Assembly: GCA_016702555.1 (NCBI GenBank)
Contig: JADJDV010000006.1
Coordinates: 124,001 to 188,000 of the forward strand
Length of the DNA: 64,000 nucleotides
Direction of reading: 5' to 3'
From: Burkholderiales bacterium
Lineage (GTDB): Bacteria; Pseudomonadota; Gammaproteobacteria; Burkholderiales; Burkholderiaceae_C
Below are positions 17,673-27,443 of the stretch, in pieces. Each line of letters begins with the position of its first letter. Within the stretch, counting starts at the first letter, position 1. The notes beneath the pieces were generated by a model. The model did not search any database, was not told the origin of the DNA, and was given only the letters and a program-made list of their open reading frames with translations. The position numbers and the translations under genes are program-made.

Positions 17673-17874
17673 CGCTTTTAACGGCTGCACTGCGCCGTCT
17701 TCGTTGAATCCTTCGAGCCGTGAGCGGCGCTGGCCGCGGCCTGCGTCGCTGGCCCCGCCTAGGCAATACCCCACTGCGCCGCTGCTTTGCCGGAACCCTA
17801 GAAAGTTTGTTGTTCCGATGGGATTGGGTATGGCCTGCAGTGTGAACTATGTCACGCAAGCACGATATTTCTGC

Positions 17875-17911
17875 GGTTGGTTTTGGTTTTGGTTTTGGTC
17901 GGGTTGGGGGC
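17875..17911 (+). repeat. GGTTTT short tandem tract
   Basis: Four near-tandem GGTTTT units run into a G-rich end, 20 bases before an IS5-type element. No gene is seen between tyrS and the element. The tract may be a slippage-prone spacer. Confidence 0.5.
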
Positions 17912-17930
17912 TGGCCTGAACTTTAGTTAA

Positions 17931-19100
17931 GGAAGGTCTGCACAAATCTGCAGATCTCATGCTATGCAAGATGTAGCGTCTTTGGGACAATTGAGCGCCA
18001 TGAAGCAAGCAGACCTTGGCCTGAACCTGAGTGTCAAGCGCACGCGCAAGCGGCGCTTTCTCGATGAGATGAATGCCGTGGTGCCTTGGGCCGATCTGGT
18101 GGCCTTGATCGCGCCATATGCCCCTGAGGCTGGCCGACGCGGGCGTCAGCCCTTTGCGGTTGAAGCCATGCTGCGCATTCACTTCATGCAGCAGTGGTTC
18201 ACCCTGAGCGATCCGGCCATGGAAGAAGCCTTGCACGACGTGCCGCTGTACCGCGAGTTTGCGGGCCTGGACAACTGGCATACGCGCCTGCCCGACGAGA
18301 GCACCATCTTGCGCTTTCGTCACCTGCTGGAGCAGCACAAGCTGGCCGAGCAGATGTTCAAGCTCATCAACGAGCTGCTCATCGCCAAGGGATTGCTGCT
18401 CAAGGCTGGCACCGCCGTGGACGCCACCTTGATTGCTGCGCCCAGCTCCACCAAGAACAAGGACAACGCGCGCGATGCCCAGATGCGCTCCAGCAAGAAG
18501 GGCAACAACTGGTACTTTGGGATGAAGACGCACATCGGTGTGGACGCCGACTCAGGCTTGACGCACAGCGTGCGTGGCACGGCAGGCAACGTGCATGACA
18601 TCGTTGAGGCCAACGCCTTGCTGCACGGTGAAGAAAGCAATGCCTTTGGCGACTCGGCCTTCCAGGGTGCTGACAAGCGAGCCGATGCCAAGGAAAGTGT
18701 CACCTGGCATGTGGCCATGAAGCCGGGCCAGCGCAAAGCGCTGGACAAGGACGATCCGATCGAAGGCAAGCTTGATCAGATCGAACGCATCAAGGCCAGC
18801 ATCCGCGCCAAGGTCGAGCATCCGTTTCGGGTCGTGAAGTGCCAGTTCGGCTATGTGAAGGTGCGCTACCGGGGTTTGAAGAAGAACACGGCGCAGATCG
18901 TGACCTTGTTGGGCCTGGCCAACCTGTGGATGGCGCGCAAGAAGTTGATGGCATAGGTGCGCCCGGCGCGGGCCAAAAGGGCCTGCGGGAGAGCAAAAAA
19001 CCTCCGAGCAAGGCGAAAACGTCCGGCGAGGTCTCAGTTTCCAGCAAGAGCTAAAAATGGACAGCCAAGCACATCCGCGTGTCAATTATTCAGACCGTCC
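17931..19100 (+). mobile_element. IS5-family insertion sequence
   Basis: Terminal inverted repeats GGAAGGTCTGCACAA and the complement of TTATTCAGACCGTCC bound a 1,170-bp element with one intact transposase. It is flanked on both sides by TTAA, a 4-bp duplication that fits the YTAR target of IS5 elements. It sits 67 bp upstream of the adhesin start codon. Confidence 0.9.
17964..18956 (+). CDS. IS5-family transposase
   Basis: A DDE transposase of 330 residues. The catalytic set is visible as D in VDATLIAAPSS, D in GDSAFQGAD and E in VEHPFRVVKCQFG. The N-terminal region RKRRFLDEMNAVVPW and GRRGRQPFAVEAMLRIHFMQ are typical of the IS5 group. The frame is complete, so this copy may be active. Confidence 0.93.
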   Translation: MQDVASLGQLSAMKQADLGLNLSVKRTRKRRFLDEMNAVVPWADLVALIAPYAPEAGRRGRQPFAVEAMLRIHFMQQWFTLSDPAMEEALHDVPLYREFAGLDNWHTRLPDESTILRFRHLLEQHKLAEQMFKLINELLIAKGLLLKAGTAVDATLIAAPSSTKNKDNARDAQMRSSKKGNNWYFGMKTHIGVDADSGLTHSVRGTAGNVHDIVEANALLHGEESNAFGDSAFQGADKRADAKESVTWHVAMKPGQRKALDKDDPIEGKLDQIERIKASIRAKVEHPFRVVKCQFGYVKVRYRGLKKNTAQIVTLLGLANLWMARKKLMA

Positions 19101-19380
19101 TTAATGTCTACCGTGAGCGTTTAGGCGGCGACTGTTTGCGCTGCTTGACCGTTTCACGGAGCTTGCAATGAACTTGGTTTTTCGATCGATCTGGAATCAG
19201 GCGGTTGGCGCTTGGGTGGCTGCGTCTGAAGCAAGCCGCGCGCACGGGAAGGGCAATGCCCGCTTGAACGTCAATGCAAACGCTGCCGTCACCGCGGCCG
19301 TTCTTGTGCTGGGCGCGGCCGGTGCTGCGCATGGCCAGGTGGTTTTGACGCAATGTGCGCTGACCAGCGCCACCGATGCC

Positions 19381-20825
19381 GGGAGTGTCAGAAATTCTGT
19401 GTGTGAGGCGTTTTTCTGAATTGGCTGTTATCTGATTCTTTCGAATTTCAGGCCCCTGCCAGGTCGCCGGAGGCGCCCCCGGTTGAGCCATGAATTCATG
19501 GTTCAACCTCCTGTCATCTTGGGCTGTTGTGCGCGGGCTGGGTGAAACGATCCTCGTACAGTATCGCGAACTGGTTCATCGCCGCCTTCCAGTCGTGCGC
19601 CGCGCGGCCCCAATCGGCCGTGATGTTGCGCAGCGCCAGCCAGATCAGCTTGGTGGCCGCATCGTCGCTCGGGGAAGTGCCCCCGCGTCTTGATGATCTT
19701 GCGCAAGCGCGCGTTGATGCTCTCGATGGCGTTGGTGGTGTAGATCACCTTGCGCACCGCTGGCGGGAAGGCAAAGAAGGGAATCACCCGATCCCATGCC
19801 CGGCGCCAGGCTGCCACCACGGTGGGGAACCTGGCGCCCCACGGGCCTTGTGCGAAGGCCTGAAGTTCGGCCTCCGCCGCTTCGGCGCTTGCCGCCGTGT
19901 AGATCGGCCGGATGGCGCGGCCAGCAGCTTTCGGTCTTTCCAGCTTGCGTAATCCAGCGAGTTGCGAATCAGGTGCACGATGCAGGTCTGCAGTGTGGTG
20001 GCCGGGTACACCGCAGCCAGTGCTTCAGGCATGCCCTTGAGGCCATCGGTGACGGCAATCAGGATGTCATTGACCCCCGGGTCTTCAGGTCGTTGAACAC
20101 CCTCATCCAGAACTTCGCCCCTTCAGTGCCCTCGATCCACAGACCCAGGATGTCGCGCGTGCCATCGGGCAGCACGCCCAGGGCCAGGTAAATGGCCTTG
20201 TTGCGCACCACCGCATCCTCCTTGATCTTCACGCGCAGCGCGTCGAAGAAGATCACCGGATACATCGCCTCCAGCGGCCGGCTCTGCCAGGCGGTGACTT
20301 CGACCATGACGGCGTCGGTGACCGAGCTGATGAACTCCGGTGAGACTTCGGTGCCGTATTGCTCCAACACAAAGCCCTGGATCTCGCGCATGGTCATGCC
20401 GCGTGCGTACATGGCCACGATCTTGTCGTCGAAGCCCGTGAAACGTCGCTCGTGTTTGGGAATGAGTACTGGCTCGAAGGAGCCCGCTCGGTCTCGAGGC
20501 ACCTCGATGCGCAGCGGGCCGTCCTCGGTCAGCACGGTCTTGCCGCTGCGCCCATTGCGGTGGTTGATCGACTCCTCGGGCTTGGCCGCTCCTGGCGGGT
20601 AGCCCAGGTGGTGGGACATCTCCGCGCCCAGCGCGCGTTCGATGAGGGCCTTCTTGAAGGCCATGGAGGCTGATTGCACGGCCTCGGCGCTCATGGGGCC
20701 AGTGACGAACTGATCAATCAGCTCAGCGGGGATTGCCGGCAACTGCGCCGGCAGCTTCTTCTTGCTTGGCATACATGCTCCTGTGGGTCATGGTATGCCT
20801 CGCACACAAAATTAATGATAGGCTC
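19381..20825 (-). mobile_element. IS256-family insertion sequence in the adhesin signal region
   Basis: Imperfect terminal repeats of about 29 bp (TCAGAAATTCTGTGTGTGAGGC against TCATTAATTTTGTGTGCGAGGC) bound a 1,445-bp element. CCGATGCC is duplicated at 19373-19380 and 20826-20833, the 8-bp duplication usual for this family. Insertion falls just after the adhesin signal peptide. Confidence 0.9.
19514..20772 (-). pseudogene. IS256-family (Mutator-type) transposase with three frameshifts
   Basis: Fragment 1 (from ATG 20772, MPSKKKLPAQLPAIPAELID) carries SHHLGYPPG and the first catalytic Asp in FFDALRVKIKED. A C5 run at 20074-20078 is one base short, so VNDILIAVTDGLKGMPEALA (second Asp) continues in another frame. 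A second indel near 19910 and a third near 19690 are needed to read PIYTAASAEAAEAELQAF, TTNAIESINARLRK (catalytic Glu) and the final DDAATKLIWLALRN. The family length would be about 415 residues. Either this copy is decaying or the indels are sequencing errors. Confidence 0.85.
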
Positions 20826-21650
20826 CCGATGCCACAACCTGTGTGCCCAGCCTGGGAACCGTGCTCTACAACACCAGCAACGTCGCCGATCTGAACACCG
20901 GCGCCGTGTATTGGAACGGCTCCCGATGGATCAGCCTGACCCCCTACTTCAGCGTCAATTCGACAGTTGTCGGGGCCGGTTCCAACGCCTCCAGCGACGG
21001 CGCCATCGGAACCAACGCCCTGGCGGCAGGCGTCAACACCACTGCGATGAGCACCAACGCGGTTGCCGTGGGTACCGGGGCCACATCGGGAAAGACCGAT
21101 GGCGCCTACACCACGGCCCCGACCAACAACCTTCCCGGCACCACGACGACCGTCAACGTCGCGTCTCAACCCAACAACACTGTCGCCATCGGCACGGGCG
21201 CGCAGTCGAGCGCCGAAAGCGGCATCGCCATCGGCACCGGCGCCAAGGTGTACCAGGGCTGGAATTTCGACAACAGCGGCAACCCCGTGGCCAACAACTA
21301 CGGTGTGGCCATCGGCACCGGGGCGACGGCCATCAACAACAACATCGTGATGGGCAACGTCGGAGCGGGAAATCTCCTCGCTGCCGGCTCTAACACGAAT
21401 CCCAAAAACATCAACAACGTCACCATCGGCAATGGCGCGGGCTCCGGCGTCACGGGTAATGAGAACGTCATCATGGGCTATCAGGCCGCCACCGGCATGA
21501 ACAGCATTGGTGCGAACGTGGCGATCGGAAAATTCGCGGCGACCAATGCCACGTTTACCAATGCGGTTGTGCTGGGCAGCGACGCGGGCACTAACGCTGC
21601 AGGCAACCTCAATATCGCCATCGGCGCTTCTGCCGGGGTGGGCGTAACTA

Positions 21651-22773
21651 TTGATCCGGCACCATGAAGTTTTCATGCTGCGTACCTGACGATCGGGTCT
21701 TGGAAATAGGCGCGCACCCGGTCGCGATTGGTGGCGATGCTCTGCATGTGCTCGTTGGCCGCAGCATGTAGCTTGGCTTTGGTGCGCACAGGCACCTTCG
21801 AGCCGATGGCTTGCTTGAGATCGGCATTCAGTCGCTCGTCGGGATTGAGCTCAGGGCTGTAGCTGGGCAGAAAGAACACCTCGATGTCACGCCCGCGCTC
21901 GGCCAGCCAGGCCTTCACGGGCTTGCAGTGGTGCACCCCGAGGTTGTCCAGAATGAGAAAGACCTTCTTGCGCCGGCGCTTGCCATCTCGCACCAAGGCC
22001 TGCAAGAACTCGATGAGCCGCTCGTGATTGAAGGCGCCATCGATGATCATCCAGTTGGCGCGCCCCCGGTTGGTGACGGTGGAGATCATCGAGAGCTTCT
22101 CGCGCGTGCCGCCGACGACCATCGTCACCGGCGTCTTGCCGCGCGGCGCATAGCTGCGGCCACGCACGTCGGTGTTGACCAGCGCCGTCTCATCGCCCCA
22201 GTGGATCTCGCCGCCCTCGGCGCGGGCAGCACGCTCGATCGCCGGGTACTCGTGCTCCAGCCATTGGCGCACCGCCTCGGGGCGCTGCTCGTAGGCGCGC
22301 TTGATCGGCTTTTGCGGCGTGAAACCCCAGCGGCGCAGGTACTCACCGGTGGCACGGATGGACAGCCGAAGACCGAACTCGCGCTCGATGTACTGCATCA
22401 CCGCAGCGCGCGTCCACAGAGCGAACTCCATCTTCAACTGCTCGGGCCGCTGGTCGCAGATGGTGCGCCGCACCGAGGCCTCCTGCTGGGCGCTGAGCAA
22501 GCGCCCGTCGCCCTTGCTGCGACCGCGAGCAGCCGGCTTGATGGCGGCCCAGCCACCGGCATCAAACCGATCGATCGCCTTGCGAACCGTGGGGTAGCTC
22601 AAGCCCGTGAGCGTCACGATCTGCATCACGCCAGTGCCTCGAAGATGCAATCGCACCACTTGCTTTCGCCTCTCGTGCAGCTGCTCCAGCTTCTGATAGC
22701 GGGCATCTTCTTTGTCCATCACGCTATGACTGAATCAAACACCAAGAATTCAATCTTTATGATGCCGGATCAA
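21651..22773 (-). mobile_element. IS630-family insertion sequence, copy A (in the adhesin head)
   Basis: A 1,123-bp element bounded by TTGATCCGGCA inverted ends and flanked by the TA duplication typical of IS630/Tc1 elements (21649-21650 and 22774-22775). A near-identical copy B lies at 45149-46271 in the opposite orientation. Confidence 0.93.
21673..22719 (-). CDS. IS630-family transposase, intact copy
   Basis: 348 residues. The N-terminal helix-turn-helix region includes TGVMQIVTLTGLSYPTVRKA. The DDE domain has HWGDETALVNTD, FLILDNLGVHH and FLPSYSPELNPDERLN. ATG at 22719 is used; a GTG one codon earlier is in frame. The reading frame is complete, unlike copy B. Confidence 0.93.
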   Translation of the reverse strand: MDKEDARYQKLEQLHERRKQVVRLHLRGTGVMQIVTLTGLSYPTVRKAIDRFDAGGWAAIKPAARGRSKGDGRLLSAQQEASVRRTICDQRPEQLKMEFALWTRAAVMQYIEREFGLRLSIRATGEYLRRWGFTPQKPIKRAYEQRPEAVRQWLEHEYPAIERAARAEGGEIHWGDETALVNTDVRGRSYAPRGKTPVTMVVGGTREKLSMISTVTNRGRANWMIIDGAFNHERLIEFLQALVRDGKRRRKKVFLILDNLGVHHCKPVKAWLAERGRDIEVFFLPSYSPELNPDERLNADLKQAIGSKVPVRTKAKLHAAANEHMQSIATNRDRVRAYFQDPIVRYAA

Positions 22774-24018
22774 TAAGGGTGCAGGGAACCCCCGCAATCC
22801 GGCTACTTGCGGTCCGTCTTGGGGCGACTACTGTCCAGGTAAGCCGAACGACGGCGAAAACAACATAGGTATCGGATCTCGCGCAGGTGAATATGTTTCT
22901 GGCGCCAACAACACCAGTATTGGCTACAAAGCGAACTCAGGCCTTGTGGGCTTGAACAATATCGGCATTGGCTCGTCGGTCGCAAATGGCAAGGTCAGCG
23001 GCAATGCCAACGTGTGGATGGGTACCCAAACGGCACAGAACACAATCGGCAACGCGAACACGGCCATTGGCAACTTCTCCGGCGTTAGCGTCAAGGGGGA
23101 CAACAACTCCGCGCTTGGTAATGTGGCTGGCAATTACGTTACGGGTAGCAACAATACCGCCGCAGGCAACGCTGCAGGCAATAACGTGTCGGGCGGAAAC
23201 GGCAACGCCGCATTCGGTGCAGGTTCAGGGTCCGTCGTCACTGGCGGGAACAATGCGGCCATCGGCTTTACTGCCGGATCGAATGTCACGGGTTCCGCGA
23301 ACTTTGCCGCAGGAAATCAGGCAGGCAATTACGTGACCGGTGATTGGAACGTTGCAATTGGCCGCCTCGCAGGTCAAGGCGTTGCGGGGGCGCCGCTGGT
23401 GGTGAACCGCACAGTTGCGATTGGCGCGAATTCCTCGGCGAAATCCGATGATTCGATTGCAGTGGGCACGAGCGCCATTGCCGGTGGCGCCGCAAAGACG
23501 AACGCCATCGCCGTGGGTAATGGCGCCCAGGCGCTCGGGCAGTCGTCGATCTCCATCGGAACCGGCAACATCGTGAGCGGCGACCGTTCCGCCGCCATCG
23601 GTGACCCGAGCCTGCTGGAGGGCCAGGGCAGCTTCATCCTGGGCAACAACAACGCCGTCAACTCCAACGCCACCTACGTCATCGGCAGCGGAATCAACAA
23701 TTTGACTTCGGGGGCGCCCGCGGCGACCATCGTGCCCTACGGCACCACGGCGACCAATTCGGTGTACCTGGGCGATAACAGTACGGCCACCACCAACAGC
23801 GGCATCGGCACGGCCAACCTCACGACGACCTATGCCCCGGGCGCCACGACCACAGGGGGCTTGACCGGCACCGTCAACTCGACCACGATCGCCGGGGTGA
23901 CGTATGGCGGCTTTGCGGGCGCCACCAGTGTCGGCGCGGTGACGGTCGGCGCGGCAGGCGCAGTGACCTGCCCCCATCCGCCATGCCAATGATTTGGTAG
24001 GAGTCCTGGGTTTGAAGA

Positions 24019-25038
24019 TTACTGGATCTCGTTGCTTGTAGTGGTGGGATGCCGAGGAGCATCGCCGGCATGCCGGCGATGCTCCTCGGCAAAGCGCGCG
24101 GGTGGCATCCGTCCGATGCTGCCGTGGGGCCTGACCTCGTTGTAATCGCGACGCCAGGCGGCAATGATGTTGCGCGCCTGGTGCAATGTCTCGAACCAGT
24201 GCTCGTTCAGGCACTCGTCACGAAACCGCCCGTTGAAACTCTCGATGTAGCCGTTCTGCATCGGCCGCCCTGGTTCGATCAGGATGTGTCTGATGCCATG
24301 GCCCTGTGCCCAGGCAATGAATGCCCTGCTGGTGAATTCCGGACCGTTGTCTGTCCGAACGGCCGACGGATAGCCGCGGAACAGGGCCGCTTGGTCAAGC
24401 AGCCGCGTCACGTACTGACCGCTGATGCCGTAGTCCACCGCGATGTCCACGGCCTCATGGCTGAAGTCGTCGGCCACGGTCAGGCACTTCAGGCGCCTGC
24501 CGTTGGCCAAACTGTCGCTGACGAAATCCATGCTCCACACCTCGTTGACCCTGGTGGCAATGTTCAGCCCCATGCGCTCGGCTGGCGGCCTGCGAGCCTT
24601 CTTGCGCTTGCGCACAGCCAGGTTGGCGTCGCTGTACAGCCGGTACACCCGCTTGTGATTGACGCCGGGGAACTCCAGGCGCAACAGGTCGTGCACGCGT
24701 CGATATCCGAAGCGCCGGCGCGCGTAGGCGATCTCAACGATCTTCGACTTCAGCGCCTCGGTCTGCGCGCTGGCCTCCGGTGCGTTGCGATAGCTGTCTC
24801 GACTCAGCCCCACAAGCCTGCAGGCTCGCCGCTCGGACATCTGATGCTGATTGATCAACTGGCCGATGGCTTCCCGCTTGACCTGTGGGGCTAGCGCTTT
24901 ACCCCGAGAACGCTCTTGAGCGCATGCATGTCCAGATGCGCCTCGGCCAGCAGGCTCTTGAGCTTGGCGTTTTCCGCCTCCAGCTCGCGCAGCCGCCTCG
25001 CGTCCGACACCTCCATGCCGCCGAACTTGGCGCGCCAC
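24019..25038 (-). CDS. IS3-family transposase OrfB
   Basis: The integrase-core (rve) domain carries the DDE set as D in EVWSMDFVSDSLANGR, D in AVRTDNGPEFTS and E in NGYIESFNGRFRDECLNEHW. The HTH_21-type region ALKSKIVEIAYARRRFGYRR precedes it. The true OrfB domain begins near KREAIGQLINQHQMSERRAC; the frame upstream overlaps orfA. It is probably made as an OrfAB fusion by -1 frameshifting near 24900, as in other IS3 elements. Confidence 0.9.
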   Translation of the reverse strand: MARQVRRHGGVGREAAARAGGGKRQAQEPAGRGASGHACAQERSRGKALAPQVKREAIGQLINQHQMSERRACRLVGLSRDSYRNAPEASAQTEALKSKIVEIAYARRRFGYRRVHDLLRLEFPGVNHKRVYRLYSDANLAVRKRKKARRPPAERMGLNIATRVNEVWSMDFVSDSLANGRRLKCLTVADDFSHEAVDIAVDYGISGQYVTRLLDQAALFRGYPSAVRTDNGPEFTSRAFIAWAQGHGIRHILIEPGRPMQNGYIESFNGRFRDECLNEHWFETLHQARNIIAAWRRDYNEVRPHGSIGRMPPARFAEEHRRHAGDAPRHPTTTSNEIQ

Positions 25039-25166
25039 TTGTAGAACGTCGCGTCTGAAAAACCGCCCTTGCGGCAGATCTCCGCCACGGCCATGCCGGC
25101 CTCCGCCTGCTTGAGGAACCCGATGATCTGTTCCTCCGTGAACTTGCTCTTCCTCATGTCCGCCAT
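24891..25166 (-). CDS. IS3-family OrfA (helix-turn-helix protein)
   Basis: 91 residues. The HTH (SKFTEEQIIGFLKQAEAGMA, ICRKGGFSDATFYKWRAKFG) binds the IS ends. A leucine-zipper stretch follows (LRELEAENAKLKSLLAEA). It ends SVLGVKR at a point where orfB is in the -1 frame. Complete and in the expected order. Confidence 0.92.
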   Translation of the reverse strand: MADMRKSKFTEEQIIGFLKQAEAGMAVAEICRKGGFSDATFYKWRAKFGGMEVSDARRLRELEAENAKLKSLLAEAHLDMHALKSVLGVKR

Positions 25167-26564
25167 TCTCCTGGTTGGCGGACTCCTGCTACTTCAGATT
25201 GGTACGGCTAGAGGGGAGCAGGTCAGCAGAGCGCCGCGTGCAGAACATGGCGGCCGGCGAGATCAGCGCCACCAGCACCGACGCCATCAACGGCAGCCAG
25301 CTGTACGCCACCAACAAGGCGATCGAGGCGATCAGCGCCACCACCGGCGCCGGCTGGGTCATCACCACCCGCCAGACGGGCAGCGGCGTGGCCACCGGCA
25401 GCGCGCCCACGGTGGTGGCGTCGGGCAGCACGGCCACGTTCACGGCGGGCGATAACATCGCCATCACGCAGGTGGGCACCGAAGTGCAGATCGCCACCAA
25501 ACCCGACCTCGTGCTGAACAGCGTCACCACCGGCCACACGGTGATGAACAACAACGGCATCACCATCACTGGCGGGCCCAACAACACCGTCAGCCTGACC
25601 AACACCGGGCTGAACAACGGCGGCAACGTGATCACCAACGTGGCGCCCGGCGTGGCGCCGACCGACGCGGTGAACGTGAGCCAGCTCAATGCCACCAACC
25701 AGTACATCGATCAGGTCGACAACCGGGTCACGCAGGTGGACAACCGGGTCACCCAGGTCGCCGAGATCGCCAACTGCGGCTGGGACCTGTCCACCAATGG
25801 CGGCCCGGCGACCAACATCAAGCCGGGCGGGCTGGTCAACATCGATCAGGGCAGCAACGTCGTGGTGACGCAAAGCGGCGGCAACATCACCGTCGGCGTG
25901 GTGAATAACCCGACCTTCAGCGGGCCGGTCATCACCAACGGTGGCCTGAACGTGGCCAAGTACCTGACGGTGCAACCGGGCACCATCGTCAACTTCAGCG
26001 GCAACGTGATCCAGAACATCGGCGCCGGCGTGAACCCGGGCGATGCGGTGAACGTGCAGCAGTTGCAGGATGCCGAGAACCGCTCGGTGCAGTACGCGCG
26101 CAACCCGGACGGCAGCGTCGATTACAACAGCGTGCCGCTGCGCGGCGACCAGTACGACCCGAACACCGGGCAGGGCGGCACCACCATCAGCAATGTGGCG
26201 CAGGGCCGCAACCCGTCGGACGCGGTGAACGTGCAGCAGCTGGGCAATGTGGCTGGCGAGTTGCGTGGGCGCATCGACCAGGTCGACCGCAAGGCCAGCG
26301 CCGGCACGGCGTCGGCGATGGCGATGACCGGGATTCCGCAGGCCTACCTGCCGGGCAAGAGCCTGTTCGGCGCCGGCATCAGCAGCTACCGCGGCCAGGC
26401 GGCGATCGCGCTCGGCCTGTCGGCGATCAGCGACAACGGCAAGTGGATCGTCAAGGGTTCGCTGTCGCGCAACTCGCAAGGTCATACCGGTGTCGCCGTG
26501 GGCGCCGGGTTCCAGTGGTGATGCGTTCTTCGTTAGCGCCAACAGTAATTCAAGGAGTGATTCA

Positions 26565-27437
26565 ATGAAGACGCATTTCCCAACCGGGCGGGCCGCTGGC
26601 GGCCGCGCGCTGCTGGCCGGTGCCGCCGCCGCCGTGCTGCTGGCGGGCTGCGGCACGCTGAGCGATGTCAAGCAGGACGGCACCACCGACGAGCCAAAGT
26701 TCCCGAAGATCGAGGACGTGCAGTTCGACAACCGCCTGGGCACTTTCCCTAGCTACGAGAATCTGCGCACGCTGGCGCCGGGCATGACGCGCGACGAGCT
26801 GTACTACCTGCTCGGCCGGCCGCACTTTGCCGAGGGTTTCCGGGTGCGCGAGTGGGACTACCTGTTCTATATGAAGCGGGGTGATTTCAACTCGGTGTGC
26901 CAGCTCAAGGTGCTGTTCGACAAGGAGCGGCGGGCGCAGAGTTTTCTGTGGAAGCCCGAGGGCTGCGCCAATCCGCCGCCCGCGCCGACGGTGGTGCCGG
27001 CAGCGGTGGTGCCGCCGCCTCCGCATCCACCTCCACCTCCACCTCCGCCACCACCAGCGCCGGTGCAGAAGTTCACCTTGGGCTCCGACGTGCTGTTCGG
27101 CTTCGACAGCGCCACGCTGACGGCGCGCGGCCAGAGCGAGGTGGCGCGGGTGGCCGACGCCATCAAGCAGGTCGCCGACCCGCGCGTGGTGGTGACGGGC
27201 TACACCGACCGCATCGGCAGCGACGCCTACAACCAGCCGCTGTCGCAGCGGCGCGCGCAGGCGGTGACCGATGCGCTGGTGTCCGCGGGCGTGGCCCGTG
27301 GCGCGCTGCAAGCGGAAGGCCGCGGCGCCAGCAACCCGATCGTGCCGTGCAGCACGCCGCTGCCGCGCCCGCAGCTGATCGAGTGCCTGGCACCGAACCG
27401 GCGCGTCGAGATTGCGGTGACGGGCGAGCGGCGCTGA
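26565..27437 (+). CDS. OmpA-family lipoprotein with BamE-like domain, adhesin partner
   Basis: The lipobox LLAGCG places the lipid-modified cysteine at residue 29. A BamE/SmpA-like domain follows (TLAPGMTRDELYYLLGRPHF, REWDYLFYMKRG). A proline-rich linker (PPPPPHPPPPPPPPPP type) leads to an OmpA peptidoglycan-binding domain (VLFGFDSATLTARGQSE, VTGYTDRIGSDAYNQPLSQR, NRRVEIAV). Such lipoproteins often sit directly behind trimeric autotransporter genes in Burkholderiales and probably aid export or anchoring. It lies 43 bases after the adhesin stop with its own AAGGAG site. It remains intact although the adhesin is broken. Confidence 0.88.
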   Translation: MKTHFPTGRAAGGRALLAGAAAAVLLAGCGTLSDVKQDGTTDEPKFPKIEDVQFDNRLGTFPSYENLRTLAPGMTRDELYYLLGRPHFAEGFRVREWDYLFYMKRGDFNSVCQLKVLFDKERRAQSFLWKPEGCANPPPAPTVVPAAVVPPPPHPPPPPPPPPPAPVQKFTLGSDVLFGFDSATLTARGQSEVARVADAIKQVADPRVVVTGYTDRIGSDAYNQPLSQRRAQAVTDALVSAGVARGALQAEGRGASNPIVPCSTPLPRPQLIECLAPNRRVEIAVTGERR

Positions 27438-27443
27438 GGTCGG

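Larger units (their letters stand above)
23964..25225 (-). mobile_element. IS3-family (IS407-like) insertion sequence in the adhesin stalk
   Basis: Ends TGACCTGCCCCCAT and the complement of GGGGAGCAGGTCA form the terminal repeats of a 1,262-bp element. GCAG is duplicated at 23960-23963 and 25226-25229; a 4-bp duplication fits the IS407 group. It carries overlapping orfA and orfB. Confidence 0.9.
19168..26521 (+). pseudogene. Trimeric autotransporter adhesin, split by three insertion sequences
   Basis: The gene pieces are 19168-19380, 20834-21650, 22776-23963 and 25230-26521. Removing the three IS elements and one copy of each target duplication gives one open frame of 1,170 codons. The N-terminus is an extended signal peptide region (MNLVFRSIWNQAVGAWVAAS) with cleavage near AAGAAHGQ. 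The passenger is a YadA-type head full of NAVAVGTGA and SGIAIGTGA repeats. Neck and stalk motifs include ISATSTDAINGSQLYATN and TDAVNVSQLNAT. The C-terminal membrane anchor runs from YRGQAAIALGLSAISDNGKW to GVAVGAGFQW. Such proteins trimerise on the cell surface and bind host or abiotic surfaces. No further stops are seen, so inactivation looks recent. Confidence 0.93.

Noticed and set aside
15771..17774. A 667-codon open frame on the minus strand opposite tyrS
   Set aside because: It spans tyrS and the start of the M23 peptidase gene and has the same mirror-type composition; tyrS is certain.
19381..25225. Treating the IS cluster as a composite transposon or genomic island
   Set aside because: The elements belong to different families, each has its own target duplication, and the DNA between them is continuous adhesin sequence.
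27001..27066. CCACCTCCACCTCC run as a possible tandem repeat element
   Set aside because: It encodes the proline linker of the OmpA-like lipoprotein in frame and needs no other explanation.
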